Below, piece by piece: positions 40,373-51,212 of a stretch of DNA of 64,000 bases (positions are counted from its first letter, which is position 1; every line of letters begins with the position of its first letter). A program made the position numbers and the translations under genes. The notes under the pieces were generated by a model, which was given only the letters and a program-made list of their open reading frames with translations, did not search any database and was not told where the DNA came from. Source of the stretch: Carettochelys insculpta (lineage: Eukaryota > Chordata > Testudines > Carettochelyidae). The DNA is taken from positions 193,041,298-193,105,297 of the forward strand of contig NC_134138.1 of assembly GCF_033958435.1 (NCBI RefSeq), read 5' to 3'.

Positions 40373-41410
40373 TTAAAATGCCACAGTGTCACGGCCGTAG
40401 CATTTCAGTATAGGAACTTACTACAGCAGGAAATATACTATTTACTTGAATGGCACCAGATTAAACAGTTGGCCTTTAACCATGAGAAAAATGTATAATC
40501 TGTAGTAATTAATAATTTCAACTGCTCCAGCCAGTGTCTTAATGTCATACTGGAATGAGGGAGCAGCTAAGTTTGTTAAAACCCATCCCCAAATCATGAA
40601 ATTGATTTAAAAATTGTGAACCTTTTCTATTTGGGATTATTTTTATGTTCCTTATTTTTTAACATTTAAGATAGACTTGGGACATGTTTTTAAAACTCTT
40701 CTCTCCAGCAACAAAGGTTGGATATTTCTTTTCTTTCTTTTCTTTTCTTTTTTTCCCCAAAGTGAAAGCTGAGATGTTCACAAAAAGACATTACTCCAGG
40801 AACTAGGGCATTAAGAAAACAACCCAAACATTGTAAAACTCATGATGAATTTGTAAAAAGTGGCAACACTGCCACTGATTTATTTATGGTAGCTGAGGAT
40901 CTGCCCCTGCAAACAGTTTTCTTTCTGGTAAAGTGAAAATAATTAATCCAAAATGGCCACTGCATACAGTTTGAGATGTAATAATTTTCAAATTATTCCT
41001 TTGCTTTTTTGCCCTCTTTCTCTCCTTCTGTACATAATTCCATTCAATGGCTACAGTCTGGGACTGCAACGATATTTAGAATGTCAGTATCCAAATTTCA
41101 CTGCTTGTTCAGAGTGGTATCAAACCTCTAACAAGTTATTTTTGGCAGAACTTTCCACTTTTTAAAGAAAGCATTGGGCAGCCATGACACAACTGGGACA
41201 GGAAAAATAAGACAAAGAGCCTCCCATAATTCCAGATAGAATGAAAATGTTCTGCACTGATTGGCAGTACTGTCTCCATTTCGTAATACACATACCTGGA
41301 ATGTGCAGGAGCTGCTTATTTTATGTCACGAGTAGACCACCAACAAGGGTAACAAGGAAGAAAAGTTAAAGCAGTTCTCAGTAAAAAGGGAGTCATCACT
41401 AATATTATAA

Positions 41411-41710
41411 GGCTGTGTCTACACTAGCTCCCAACTTCGAAGGGAGCATGGTAAGTATGGTGTTGAGAGATTATTAATGAAGTGCTGCGGTGCACATGCA
41501 GCACTTCATTAAGCTAATTCTCCTCTGCGGCAACTTTGAATTGTTACGAAGTGCCAGCTTGCGTGTAACAAGTTTAACATTGCGAAGTTGCCATGGGGGA
41601 GAATTAGTTTAATGAAGTGCTGCATATGCACCGCAGCGCTTCATTAATAATCTGCTGACACCCCAATTACCATGCTCCCTTCGAAGTTGGGAGCTAGTGT
41701 AGACACGGCC
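41411..41710. mobile_element. MITE, shared-end group, subfamily B (copy 3)
   Basis: Ends are GGCTGTGTCTACACTAGC and GCTAGTGTAGACACGGCC, with flanks TAA / TGA. The arms carry CTCCCAACTTCGAAGGGAGC, AATGAAGTGCTGC and its inverse. The hairpin runs almost the whole length. Confidence 0.85.
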
Positions 41711-42840
41711 TGACTGTTACATTTTAAAATGTGCCCAAGGGATTTGGAAGCCTACGGCCTTGTTTAAGTGGGGGAGACTCTGGTGAAATAAACTAGGTTG
41801 TGAATTTAGAATGCAATAGCTCTGCCTGTGGACATTCTTATTGCGGACTGAATGCTTTCTTGGGCATTCATTTAATACACAAAGCACTTTTACTGTGACT
41901 GAGCATCCTTTGTCAGCTTGGTGTGCTCTGCCTCAGTCTTTTCCATGTGCTGCAGGATAACATCCTGTCTGAACTTCTTCTGTTCCTCTCTGCCACACTG
42001 GGCATTGGCTCTGGAAAATAAATGTCAAAATTAAGATACAATTCATATAATGTGCTTTGAAATGGAGTGAATGGGTCTCTGTCTACTATCATGGAAAGGT
42101 AATTTTTGAAGAACACTGAAGGCTTATTAAGGCTGGGATAGTAAGCATGCATTTAATCAATTGCCATCACTTATCCAGCACATTTCTTTGTGGACATGGT
42201 AAGCTATAAGCAGTTGTCCACTTTTGGGGGGAATGGGAGGGCTGCAAAGTCACCAGGTGTCCTGGGGGTGTCCTGGGGCGGGAGATGACAGTCCCCCCAA
42301 TGATCAAGCTGTGTGGACGAGATGGTTGGGAAGGGTTCCATTACAGCTGCGTGGATGGCTGCATGGGGGAGTTTGATGTACAATAAAAGTAATGTAAAGA
42401 AAAATAAAATAAGTAATCCAAAAAAAGGCTGGATGTAAAGGGACATGGGAGAGGAGACGCCCAGCAGTGCATGGCAGCTTCATGGTTCTGGGCAGTTGTG
42501 AGCCGATGCCCAGGTGCCAGCTAAAGGTCCGGTGGGGCAAAAGGGGGTGATGCCACACCAGCAGCTACGCTAAGCAGCCAGGGCAGGCTGGGTTCTTTGG
42601 TTTGCGTTTAGTTCGGGTACAGCAGCAAGAGGAAAATTACACTTATTAGAGAGGCTTTAACACTTACTTTTTATTTATACCAAGATAGAAACAATTTAAC
42701 TAAGACAAATGATTAAAGTACAAGTTAGTACTCGTGGTTTTTAAAGGGGAAACAACACAATTTAACTTAAGAAAAGTTTTAGACAAACCAGCTAGCTTAA
42801 ACTAATACAATTAATGTGTACACAAGAAAGGCACGTTGCA

Positions 42841-42998
42841 GGTGTGATTTTCACCACTGCCTCTTAGACCTGGTGGAACCAGAGTCTTTCCCTCAACTCC
42901 TATAAGAAAGAAGTGTAAAACAGGTGTAATTCTTACCCCTGCCTCCTAGATCCAGTGTGACCCAGAATCTTTCTCTCAATCCCTTGGGAAGAAGTAGA
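42841..42998 (+). repeat. Diverged tandem duplication, period about 82 bp
   Basis: GGTGTGATTTTCACCACTGC at 42841 and GGTGTAATTCTTACCCCTGC at 42923 begin two related units. Both continue CCTCTTAGA/CCTCCTAGA, CCAGAGTCTTTC/CCAGAATCTTTC, CTCAA and AGAAGT. They may belong to a larger old repeat (an LTR is possible), which I could not confirm. Confidence 0.6.
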
Positions 42999-43777
42999 TA
43001 CGAACCAGGCATCCCCAGTCTCGGGAGTCAATTCCAGACCTGGCCAGCAGGTGTAGGTGATTGGAGCTCAAAGGGGGGTGGGCTGCCAAACCCCTTTATA
43101 CCCCTTTTGTCACGTAGGCTTCTTCCTGGTCTCAAGTGGCCAATCGGGAGGAATGTGTTTGAACCCCAGGTTTCCCAGGGAAGGTGCAAGGCTCAGTTTG
43201 CACCTGTGAATTGTGGACAATTGGGCACCTTTGGAGGTGATGGGCGGAGGTTCCCTGTTCTTCCTGGGGAAGTGATCAGGCGTGTCAATCACCGAGATCA
43301 GCCAGAAGGGCGGCCATTAGCTAGCCCATTCACTGTCCGGTTTTTGTGTATAGTAGAGAGGCTGGGTGAGACAGCACACCTGCGTTCCCAGGGCATCAAA
43401 GGCTGCCTGTCTCCCCGTCTTCATTTCTCTCTCTGTCTCTCCCAGTTGGGGGAGAAGAAGAAAAGGCCAAATGGGGGGTTCATGTCTGGCTACAGCAGTC
43501 CTGAAAATGAGAAGAAATGCTGTTTGAAAAGAGACATGGGGAGGGAGAAGCCCTGCTGAGCCTGAAAACTGTGTTGGGGGGGTGGGGAAAGGAGCATGTG
43601 TCGGCTGCTGAAGGCAAATGTAAAGGGGCAGGAAGCATGTTAAAAAAAAACAGATGCAACGTCCTGTGCTTCTTTAGGTTACCAAAAAAGACATCACGGT
43701 CCTAAAACCAACTGATATGAAGAAAGAACAGCTAGTCCTGCTGTATGACCAAAATCCTGGAAAATTTGTTAAAATGC

Positions 43778-43983
43778 AGCAACGAAGGGTCCTGTGGCAC
43801 CTTATAGACTAACAGAAAAGTTTCGAGCATGAGCTTTCGTGAGCACAGACTCACTTCTTCAGATGCTCTAAGTGAGTTAACTCACGAAAGCTCATGCTCT
43901 AAACTTTTCTGTTAGTCTATAAGGTGCCACAGGACCCTTCGTTGCTGCTACAGATCCAGACTAACACGGCTACCCCTCTGATA
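43778..43983. mobile_element. Inverted Penelope-derived end with 13-bp target duplication (copy 2)
   Basis: It is flanked by the exact duplication TTTGTTAAAATGC (43765-43777 / 43984-43996). The left arm (43778-43855) and right arm (about 43870-43949) are near-perfect inverse copies of the Penelope tail, followed by an unpaired end that includes CTAACACGGCTACC and CTCTGATA. The - strand arm holds an intact hammerhead-like core. The insertion splits the reading frame at 43678-44187. Confidence 0.9.
43825..43862 (-). ncRNA. Hammerhead-ribozyme-like motif in inverted Penelope end
   Basis: Read on the - strand: CTGAAGA (43862-43856), stem II GTGAG/CTCAC with a six-base loop, GAAA (43838-43835), stem III GC-TCAT-GC (43834-43827) and UC (43826-43825). 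All conserved core positions match the CUGANGA...GAAA...UH pattern. The other arm on + keeps the stem II/GAAA/stem III part but lacks CUGANGA. Stem I is not evident. Confidence 0.6.
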
Positions 43984-44259
43984 TTTGTTAAAATGCTGTA
44001 CGGTGCCATAACACCAGATCATTATCTGGTTGTCTGGTGTGGCAAAGTGCGTTACCATGGAAGCCACAAGTCAGGCCTGCCCAAGAACCTCATGAAAAAG
44101 ATGCAAGAGTCCCTGGATGAGGCCTTTGAGGAGATCTCCAAAAAGGAGAAGCGCTCCATCCCAAGAAACATTATCATGCTGTTCTGAGGGACACAGCCCC
44201 ATAGCCAGCAAATCTGTATCCATACACAACCCTACAGCTATACCTACCCACAACCCGCT

Positions 44260-45178
44260 TCTAGCACGCAGAAGAAATACTCACCTGGACTGCTTTGTCC
44301 GGGGGCTCAAAGACCAGTGTGGAGGTGACTGGTGTGGAGGAGACTGCCAGGAAGGGGCCCAGTGTGGAGGGGAACACCGTGTAAGGGACCAGTTCCAGGT
44401 CTATGCAGGCTGTCTGGCAGAACTTCCTCAGGCCCCTGCTCATTGCCCCTTCCTCCTCTCCACTGCCCTCTTCCTCTGGGCCACCCAGCTCCTCCGGCCT
44501 CAACCTGAACTCCATACAACGGCCTCAAGGGCTATGTCTACACTAGCCAAAAACTTCGAAATGGCCACGCAAATTCCCATCTGCTCATAGGAGTAAGGAG
44601 ACTTCGAAGTAGGCGGTGTCCTTTCGAAAAGGAGCCCCGTCTGGATGAGCAGTGCGGTGGCAAGCCGCGTCAATTTCGAAGTGCCGCAGCTGCCCGCATG
44701 CTAATGAGGTGCTGAATATGTATTTCAGCGCTTCATTAGTAAACTTCGAAATGGCCATTTGCATGGCCATTTCAAAGTTTTTGGCTAGTGTAGACACGGC
44801 CAAGAAGTGTCATATTTCAGACCAGCCTCCGTGGTGGAGTTGCTCCCCATAAGCATGTACAGCTGTTCATAATAGGAGCACATATGTGGAGCTGCGCCTG
44901 GACGGCTGGTTGGCTTCCTGGACTTTTTGATAGGCCTGTTGGAGTTCTTTCACCTTCACCCAGCACTGCATTGAGCCCCGGGACTAACCTCGAGCAGTCA
45001 TCTCATGCGACATCTGACCATAGGTGGCTGCGTTTCTCTTGGCCACCCGAAGTCTCTTTGCCACCGATTGGTCTCCCCAAATCGCAAGAAGATTCAGAAT
45101 CTCCTGGTGGGTCCAAAACTGGGACTCTCTTGTGACCCTGAGACGTATTAGGCAGATCATTAACCAACTACTGCTCAT
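44260..45178 (-). pseudogene. Broken Myb/SANT-like DNA-binding protein gene
   Basis: On the - strand, 45178-44984 encodes the first part of a Myb/SANT-like (trihelix-type) DNA-binding domain: FWTHQEILNLLAIWGDQSV, then KRNAATYGQMSHEMTARG. After a frame change, about 44975-44870 gives VKVKELQQAYQKVQEANQPS, and after another about 44880-44805 gives CSYYEQLYMLMGSNS. These are the familiar second and third segments of multi-copy Myb/SANT-like proteins found in reptile genomes, many tied to Harbinger-type transposons. A MITE (44530-44801) with an AAG duplication splits it further; the acidic C-terminal part resumes about 44526-44260. Two frameshifts plus the insertion mean it is dead. Confidence 0.7.
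44530..44801. mobile_element. MITE, shared-end group, subfamily B (copy 4)
   Basis: Ends are GGCTATGTCTACACTAGCC and GGCTAGTGTAGACACGGCC, with an exact AAG duplication (44527-44529 / 44802-44804). The arms share ACTTCGAAATGGCCA and the GTGCTGAATATG / CTTCATTAGTAA blocks with 28929-29338; part of the left arm is deleted. It sits inside the Myb/SANT-like pseudogene. Confidence 0.88.
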
Positions 45179-46150
45179 GATTGCAGTAGATGGCTAATGA
45201 TGCAATGGACACCGATGTGACGTGATGCAATACCGATGGACAAGGGAATTTTTTCATAATGGGCACCCTTTATATTTGCAGGGCTGGACGCTGCTGAATT
45301 CCACTTCAAATTCTAATTCAAAATTGAATTAAATCAAAACTTCATGGGCTTACTGTGACCTTCTTCCTCCACACCTGGATGGGGAGCAGTGTACAATGAA
45401 GCGGCCATACATGGAGGGTCACCATGTAGCTTTGTGGGATACATACAGGACACTTCTGGATGCTAATAAGTTCAAATTAAGGACATGGTGCTTCCAGACA
45501 AGCCTTGATTCGAGATTTTAAATGTGAAATTGAAACTATACCTGTTCCATAATATTGATATTTTGTTATCGGTGTTACAGCTCAATACATGGAGATAATA
45601 GTATTAACTGTGAAGATAGTGACGTTTAATATTTAACTAACTCCTTGAAATTCGATTTTATCTTATAGTGTAGACACAGCCTGTGTAGAACTGCCCTTAG
45701 GCTCCTCAATGCATTTCAGTTTCGAAATGTGATTTAGGCTCAAGGAATGTCTATTTTGCAATTAGAATTAGAATTAGAATTAATTATAAAAAACGAGACA
45801 TTAGTGTAAAGGATGAATCAGAATAATTGAATTATAATTAAAAGAAAGTTGGATTGTATTTGGTTGTGGATATTTTTGGTACAGCATAAAAAAATGGGAG
45901 GAATGATACAGAAGAGGCAGATAAACAGCATTTTTCAGGTGCTTTCTTGCTGGAAAATGATTCTATTTCAGTGAAAATTTACTTTGGGATTTATACAGAA
46001 TTTGTATCACAACTGTAATACCAGCTGGTTCCTGCCAGACCTGAGGAACCACAAAAAGATACAGCAATGCACATCTAATCCTTGGGTGGAAAAATTGTTA
46101 CATTACAATGAGAGTCAGGGAGGTCATTCTTGATCCTCTCTCGTTGTTGT

Positions 46151-46340
46151 ACAGGATACTGATTAGGTGGTTCCTCAGTTTCTTTGAGAGTGTGTGGCAC
46201 AACCTCTCACTGTAATCAGTGTCGTACGTGGATTGTTACAGTGAAAAACCCATTACAATCAACATACTACATTGATTACAGTGAGAGATTGCGCCACACC
46301 CTCTCAAAGAAACTGAGGAACCACCTAATCAGTATCCTGT
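46151..46340. repeat. Long inverted repeat, 71-base arms with 48-base spacer
   Basis: The left arm (46151-46221, beginning ACAGGATACTGATTAGG) and right arm (46270-46340, ending CCTAATCAGTATCCTGT) are inverse copies with only a few mismatches. The spacer contains GTCGTACG and a GTTACAGTG/CATTACAAT pair. It does not carry the GGCTAYGTCTACAC ends, so it is a different hairpin element. Confidence 0.95.
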
Positions 46341-46574
46341 TACATTAAAATGGTATCTCCAAAAAAAGGGGCTTGAGTCTGAAACTGCTCTGAATGAGGA
46401 GTACATAAATAATCAAGCTCAGTGCTTTTACACACAGAGGCAGCAGACATCAATAGGGAGCACCCAAATCAGGAAACCAAGTTGCTGGGCCCAAATTTGC
46501 CAGTGACTCTTTCCCCCTTGTGCTCCTTTTTGCTTCCCGGTGTAAAATGAGGATAAATATTCCCACCTCCCTAG

Positions 46575-47013
46575 GGCTACAGTTACACCAGCAAGTTTTG
46601 CCAGCAATACCGCGGTTTTGTCAACAAAACTCATGGAGGGTACTCACACAAGATGCATTTTGCTGACACGACAGTATCTGGACAAAACTCAGCACTTTTG
46701 CCCTCAGCGTTTTGCCTCAAAGCTTTGAGGCATAACGCTGCTGTTGACAGATACTGTCAACAAAAAAGCTGTGTGGCCACTGGGGGTGAGGTGTTTCTCT
46801 TGACACACAGGGCATCCACAACAATGGGTGGCCCTGTCCGCTGTGCTTTTGGGCGTCTGTTTTGTTGAGCGAGCAGCTGGGCAGTCTGGCTGCTCTGTCA
46901 ACAGAGCTGAGCGCTCTCCTGATTGGCTTCTGTGTGTGGATGCACTCTGTCAACAGAAGTTTTGTTATGACTCCCGCCAGTGACTTCTGTTGACAGTGCG
47001 CTGTAGCGTAGCC
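46575..47013. mobile_element. MITE, shared-end group, subfamily D (copy 4)
   Basis: The left end GGCTACAGTTACACCAGC and right end GCTGTAGCGTAGCC are diverged forms of the common terminus. The interior has GTTTTGTCAACAAAAC, CTGTTGACAG, GTCAACAGA and a GTGTGGATGCACTCTGTC stretch shared with 50845-51212. The target duplication is unclear. Confidence 0.7.
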
Positions 47014-47309
47014 ATAGTATAGATGAAAAGAGACATGTAACAGCTACATAATATTATGATTATTAGCTTTGTCATGTTGCTCAGTTTAAAAAGTAATTCA
47101 TTGAGAAGGATACAGTCTGGAAGATTTTGGAAGAATTAGCACAAGCACAGTGAATAAAATAATCTTAAAGTTTGACATTTGGTTATAGTCAATGGATTGT
47201 GGATACACTGAAGTACATCAGAATTAATAAAGCAATATTTTCCAAGAGGTCCTAGCATGAATTATGCCCTTGTAAAGCACTATCCTTTTTAATCAAGATA
47301 TTCTTGAAG

Positions 47310-47741
47310 GCTACATCTACACGGTGTGCTGCTGCAGGCAGGGTCATGCAAATGAGGGTACTCAATAAGGCAAACGAGGCGCTCATTTGCAAACCGTGCA
47401 CCTCATCTGCATATTCTCACATGATCGCTGTCGTTGCAGAGGCTTCTGTCACCACAAAATAAGCTGTGTAGACGGGGTTCTGTCAACCAAAACCCCCCTG
47501 GTTGCCAGCCCCTTATCCCTGACAAAGATGAGGGACAAGGGGCTGTCAACAAGGGGGCTTTTGGTCGACAGAACCCTGCCTACTTGGCTTGTTTTGTGGC
47601 AACAGAAGTCTCTGCGGGACACTGGTCAAGTGAGAGTATGCAAATGAGGTGCACAGTTTGTAAATGAGCACCTCATTTGCATTATTGAGTGCCCACATTT
47701 GCATGACCCTCCTGGCAGCAGCACGCCATGAAAACATAGCC
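47310..47741. mobile_element. MITE, shared-end group (GCTACATCTACAC ends)
   Basis: Left GCTACATCTACACGGTGTGC and right GCACGCCATGAAAACATAGCC are mirrored, with an AAG duplication (47307-47309 / 47742-47744). The interior has ATGCAAATGAGG, GCTGCTGCAGGCAGGGTC mirrored as GACCCTCCTGGCAGCAGC, and a central TTATCCCTGACAAAG palindrome. It shares ATGCAAATGAG with subfamily C. Confidence 0.75.
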
Positions 47742-48015
47742 AAGGGAAAAATGGTTCTATGTAGTTATTTTTCCCACTGTGAAAGGGCACTGTGTTTCAA
47801 CTGAAAACACAGGAATTTCAGCCCAAACAAAGCAACCTTAGGTGGAGAACAGGAAAATACCTTTTTGCAGTTTATTATTTTTAATGCTGCAGTGAAGAGG
47901 ATATGTTTGTTTCAGAAAATATATCCTGAAACTTGGTATTGTAATAAGGAGCTGAAAGCTGGTAGTGTTTGACCAGCAGCTTTGACAGTTGCAGTGGGTC
48001 CCAGGGCAAGGTTGC

Positions 48016-48035
48016 GGGGGGGGGGGGGGGGGGGG
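48016..48035 (+). repeat. Poly-G run (20 G)
   Basis: An uninterrupted run of 20 G follows GTTGC and precedes CGGCTCTGC. It could form a G-quadruplex, and it is a place where read length errors are likely. Confidence 0.9.
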
Positions 48036-50439
48036 CGGCTCTGCACCCTGGAGGGGTGGGGCCAAGGGCAGAAGGGGTAGAGCCTAGGGCGTTTGGTCCT
48101 CAGCGCACCTAGACTGCAGTGCTGGCCCTCCCACCCCACTCCCTCACTGCCACAGCAATTCAACAGGGCCCAAGCAATTGTCCCCTTTGCCCTCCCCCGC
48201 TCCACGGCAGGCTTGTGAGTGACATACTGTGGCTATCTTTCAGTGGAGCAGGGGAAAGGAACCACTAGTTGGTAAGTCACCATATGCCTTTTTTCTGCCA
48301 TAAATCATGGGTTCATTAGAAAGAAAACTAATATGAACCTTTAACTTCTTCCTTGTTGAAACTCCTAGAGGCCTCAGGCAAGTTGAGGTTGCATTGTAGC
48401 TGGCACTAGTCAAAGAGAGGGAATGTCCCCAGGAGCTTATGTTCTAAAAGGGACAGAGGGAGGAGAAATTATATCAACTCTCCTCTGTCCCCACATTTGA
48501 TCTAAAATGATGCCTGTGAGCCTTTACTTTTCTCTTTTCGCTTGTATATGTTATTGCTTTCCCCAGTCTGTTTCTTGTCCTTTTAGACTCTTAGCTCGTG
48601 GCTGTAGAGATCACATCGCCTCTGCTTGAGAAGAACCCTTGCTTGACGCTAAACAGGCAAGGTGGGGTTTTCAAAAGCATTCCTAACTGACCTGGCTTTG
48701 TTCCCATTGAAGTAAATTTTACCACTGATTTCAGTGGAAGCCAAATGAGGGCAACATAGACTGTTTTTGAAAATTCCACTCACCATAAATATCTTTAGCA
48801 CCTTTCATCCCAAAGCATTATGGGTTAGATTCAGCAACTTCCCTCTTCCTAGCATAGCCACACTACAATCATTTTTAAACACTGAGATTGTGTTATCACT
48901 TCACATTAAGGCGGGATGGGATGAGGAATAAGAGTCACGTCATTTTTATTACTATTATTTTGAGAGATGTTGGGACAAGTCTGTTGCTTTGTGAGCAGTA
49001 TGTATAGGGGGAACAGTGTGGTATTATCTCAGAGGCAAAATATTTCACAGGCCTGTCAAAAATAATGCAGTCCTTGGTTTCTGTTTTCGGCTCTGCACTG
49101 ACTTACTTTGTGGCTTTGTGCAAATCACTTCACCGCTCTATCTCACAGCATAATCACCTGTCCAATAGATATCACAATGCCCATTTCAGAAGGATTGTGA
49201 GAGACCGAATTAACTCAGTAATGTTTGGAAAGCAATTCAAAATTGTAAAAGAAATGGAAGATATTCATTATCTTTATGCACATTAAGTAGCCCTTTATCC
49301 TAATTTGTTCTGAGCCCCAGCAGTTGTGGGAGGGGGTGGGACTCTAAATACAGAGAGACTTAGGTCTTGTTTGGACCAATAATGTTTGGTATGAGCTGTT
49401 TGAAGCCAACCTTGCCTAAAAGGAAAGATACAAACCTTTAAAACTACCTGGTAATGGGATTAAATGTATATAAAATAAAGGCTACAGCTGTTTAAATAAG
49501 GAGTGAACATAGTGACACTTTGGTCATTAGTTTTCAGTTATGATCCTGTAATCCGGAAAGAAAAAATAAATCCCCCCCAAAAAAGTGCCTGTGTAGTGAG
49601 CAAAATGGAGTTTAAAAGGTAAGCTACCAGTGCCTGGAATATAGGGCACACAGCTGCTAAAAAGCCTGCCCTCATAACACTAACTTGCTAAATACCAAAT
49701 GTAGGCCCCTCATCTAGAGTTCCAAAGCCAGGAAGAAAGAATGGATTATTGCTACGGGATGCAATCCAATGAAGCCAAAGCTTCAGGGCTATGCTTCCTT
49801 TCATGTTTAAGAGATTAATAGATCCTTTCATTCTGGCATCCCCTAAGCTAACATTAGTTATGTACACAGTCTTTGCTATAAACTCTGCAAACACCAAATA
49901 CTGCATATGAAAATATGCGATAGCAGCTTTACAACTTGGACCACAATGATTATCTAAAGAAATACGACTTAAGTATGCATGGGAGGTAGATACTGAACAG
50001 CAAGATGGGGATCTCCAAATGAAAAAATAAAAACTTGCTTGTTCTTGTGTTCAGTTAGTAATCTTATATGCCAATCTATTTTAATGTGAGCGTGATTGGA
50101 TCCCAAGAGATCAAGTCCTGGGTACTTGATTGGAGACTAACATTTTACTAAGAACTCATTGGACTTAAATGTTTCTGTAGAAAAATCCTTCTAATGAACA
50201 GAAATCCTAGTTCAAGAGAGATGAGATTCTGAAAAGAAAGGACTTCTCTTTGTGTAGCAAGGCCATTTATTAGTATTATTTAGCACTGACAAAGTGATCG
50301 GTGCTGTTCAATACATGAAATAAAGCTCCTGGCCTGAAACACTTGCTATCTGAAAAACAGACGAGACGAGAGAGAGAATGACAGATGCTCGGGAACAGTC
50401 AGTAGGTTAAACAACAACATATAAAATCACTGTTATGTC

Positions 50440-50700
50440 CTCACCTCACCTGGACTACTGTGGTCACCCTGTCTCAAAAAGGGTATGTTAGAAGTTGGAA
50501 AGGCTTTAAGAGCCACGTGTGAAGACCAATTGGCAGAATATAAAAATTTCCATATGGAGACAGATTGGGACTGTTTAGAGAAGAAATGGGTAAAAGGGAA
50601 TACATTGTTATAAAATAACTGATGGGTGACAAGGTAGATATGTGCTCTTATTTGCCCTTTTTTATATCACAAGACCACGAGAGCATAAAATGAGCATGTC
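50440..50700 (+). mobile_element. CR1-like LINE 3' fragment
   Basis: TGGACTACTGTGGTCACCC, GATTGGGACTGTTTAGAG and the CACAAGACCACGAG region are in the order of the C-terminal coding / 3' part of CR1 LINEs (+ sense). No intact frame remains. Assignment is from remembered CR1 features. Confidence 0.5.
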
Positions 50701-50844
50701 ACTGAAGCACATTGGAAATAAAGAGACAGATTGGGTTGAAGTGCTTCTCTGAGTCAGAACCATCCATCTCCACGTGCCAGCAGATTGAGCTGGAAAGAGA
50801 GAGGAGGCATGAGGGATTCTTCGTAGTCTGAAACACTGACAAGA

Positions 50845-51212
50845 CTCCCGGCTTTGTTGACACAACTGGTGGAATGTCCACTCACAAAAATGCATTTTGT
50901 CAACTTCTGCCAACAACCTGCTGCCTCTCGCAGGTGAGGAAGAGCACCGTTTGTCAACAGTTTCTGTTGACAGAAAAGCTGTGTGGATGCTCTGGGGGGG
51001 CCGTCTCTCGACTGACAGGGCATCCAGGACAGTGGGCAGCCCTGTCTGCTTCGTTTCCAGGCGCCTGTTTTGTCGAGAGAGCAGCCTGGCAGTTTGGCCA
51101 CTCTGTCGATGGAGTGGGGCACTCTTCTGATTGGCTGTAGTGTGTGGCCGCACTCTGTTGACAAGAGTTTTGTCAGGAAATCTCTTCCCACGGTGACTTC
51201 TGTCAAAAGAAG
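50845..51212. mobile_element. MITE, subfamily D-like, ends eroded
   Basis: TTTGTTGACA at the left and CTTCTGTCAAAAGAAG at the right bracket a segment with GTTTCTGTTGACAGAAA, TTTTGTCGAGAG and a GTGTGGCCGCACTCTGTTGAC stretch, all shared with 46575-47013. The common GGCTAYGTC termini are lost. It directly precedes the CR1 reverse transcriptase fragment. Confidence 0.55.

Larger units (their letters stand above)
43678..44187 (+). pseudogene. Unidentified exon-like reading frame split by a Penelope-end insertion
   Basis: An acceptor-like CTTCTTTAG (AG at 43676-43677) precedes a frame that opens exactly at 43678; the codon just before is TAG. The frame runs 43678-43777, is interrupted by the insertion 43778-43983 plus its duplicated target, and continues in the same frame to a TGA at 44185-44187. 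Codon content is protein-like: basic and amphipathic, with a Lys-rich C-terminal helix (KNLMKKMQESLDEAFEEI). Spacing of hydrophobic positions around KFVKMLYGAITPDHY and SGLPKNLMKK loosely recalls BEN domains, but this is weak. It looks like the last exon of a retired or mobile-element gene lying in the SUSD5 intron, ending tail-to-tail with the broken Myb/SANT-like gene on the other strand. Function is unknown. Confidence 0.45.

Noticed and set aside
42957..43559. 200-codon + strand frame
   Set aside because: No recognisable domain, compositionally like the surrounding GC-richer non-coding repeat, and it begins inside a diverged tandem duplication.
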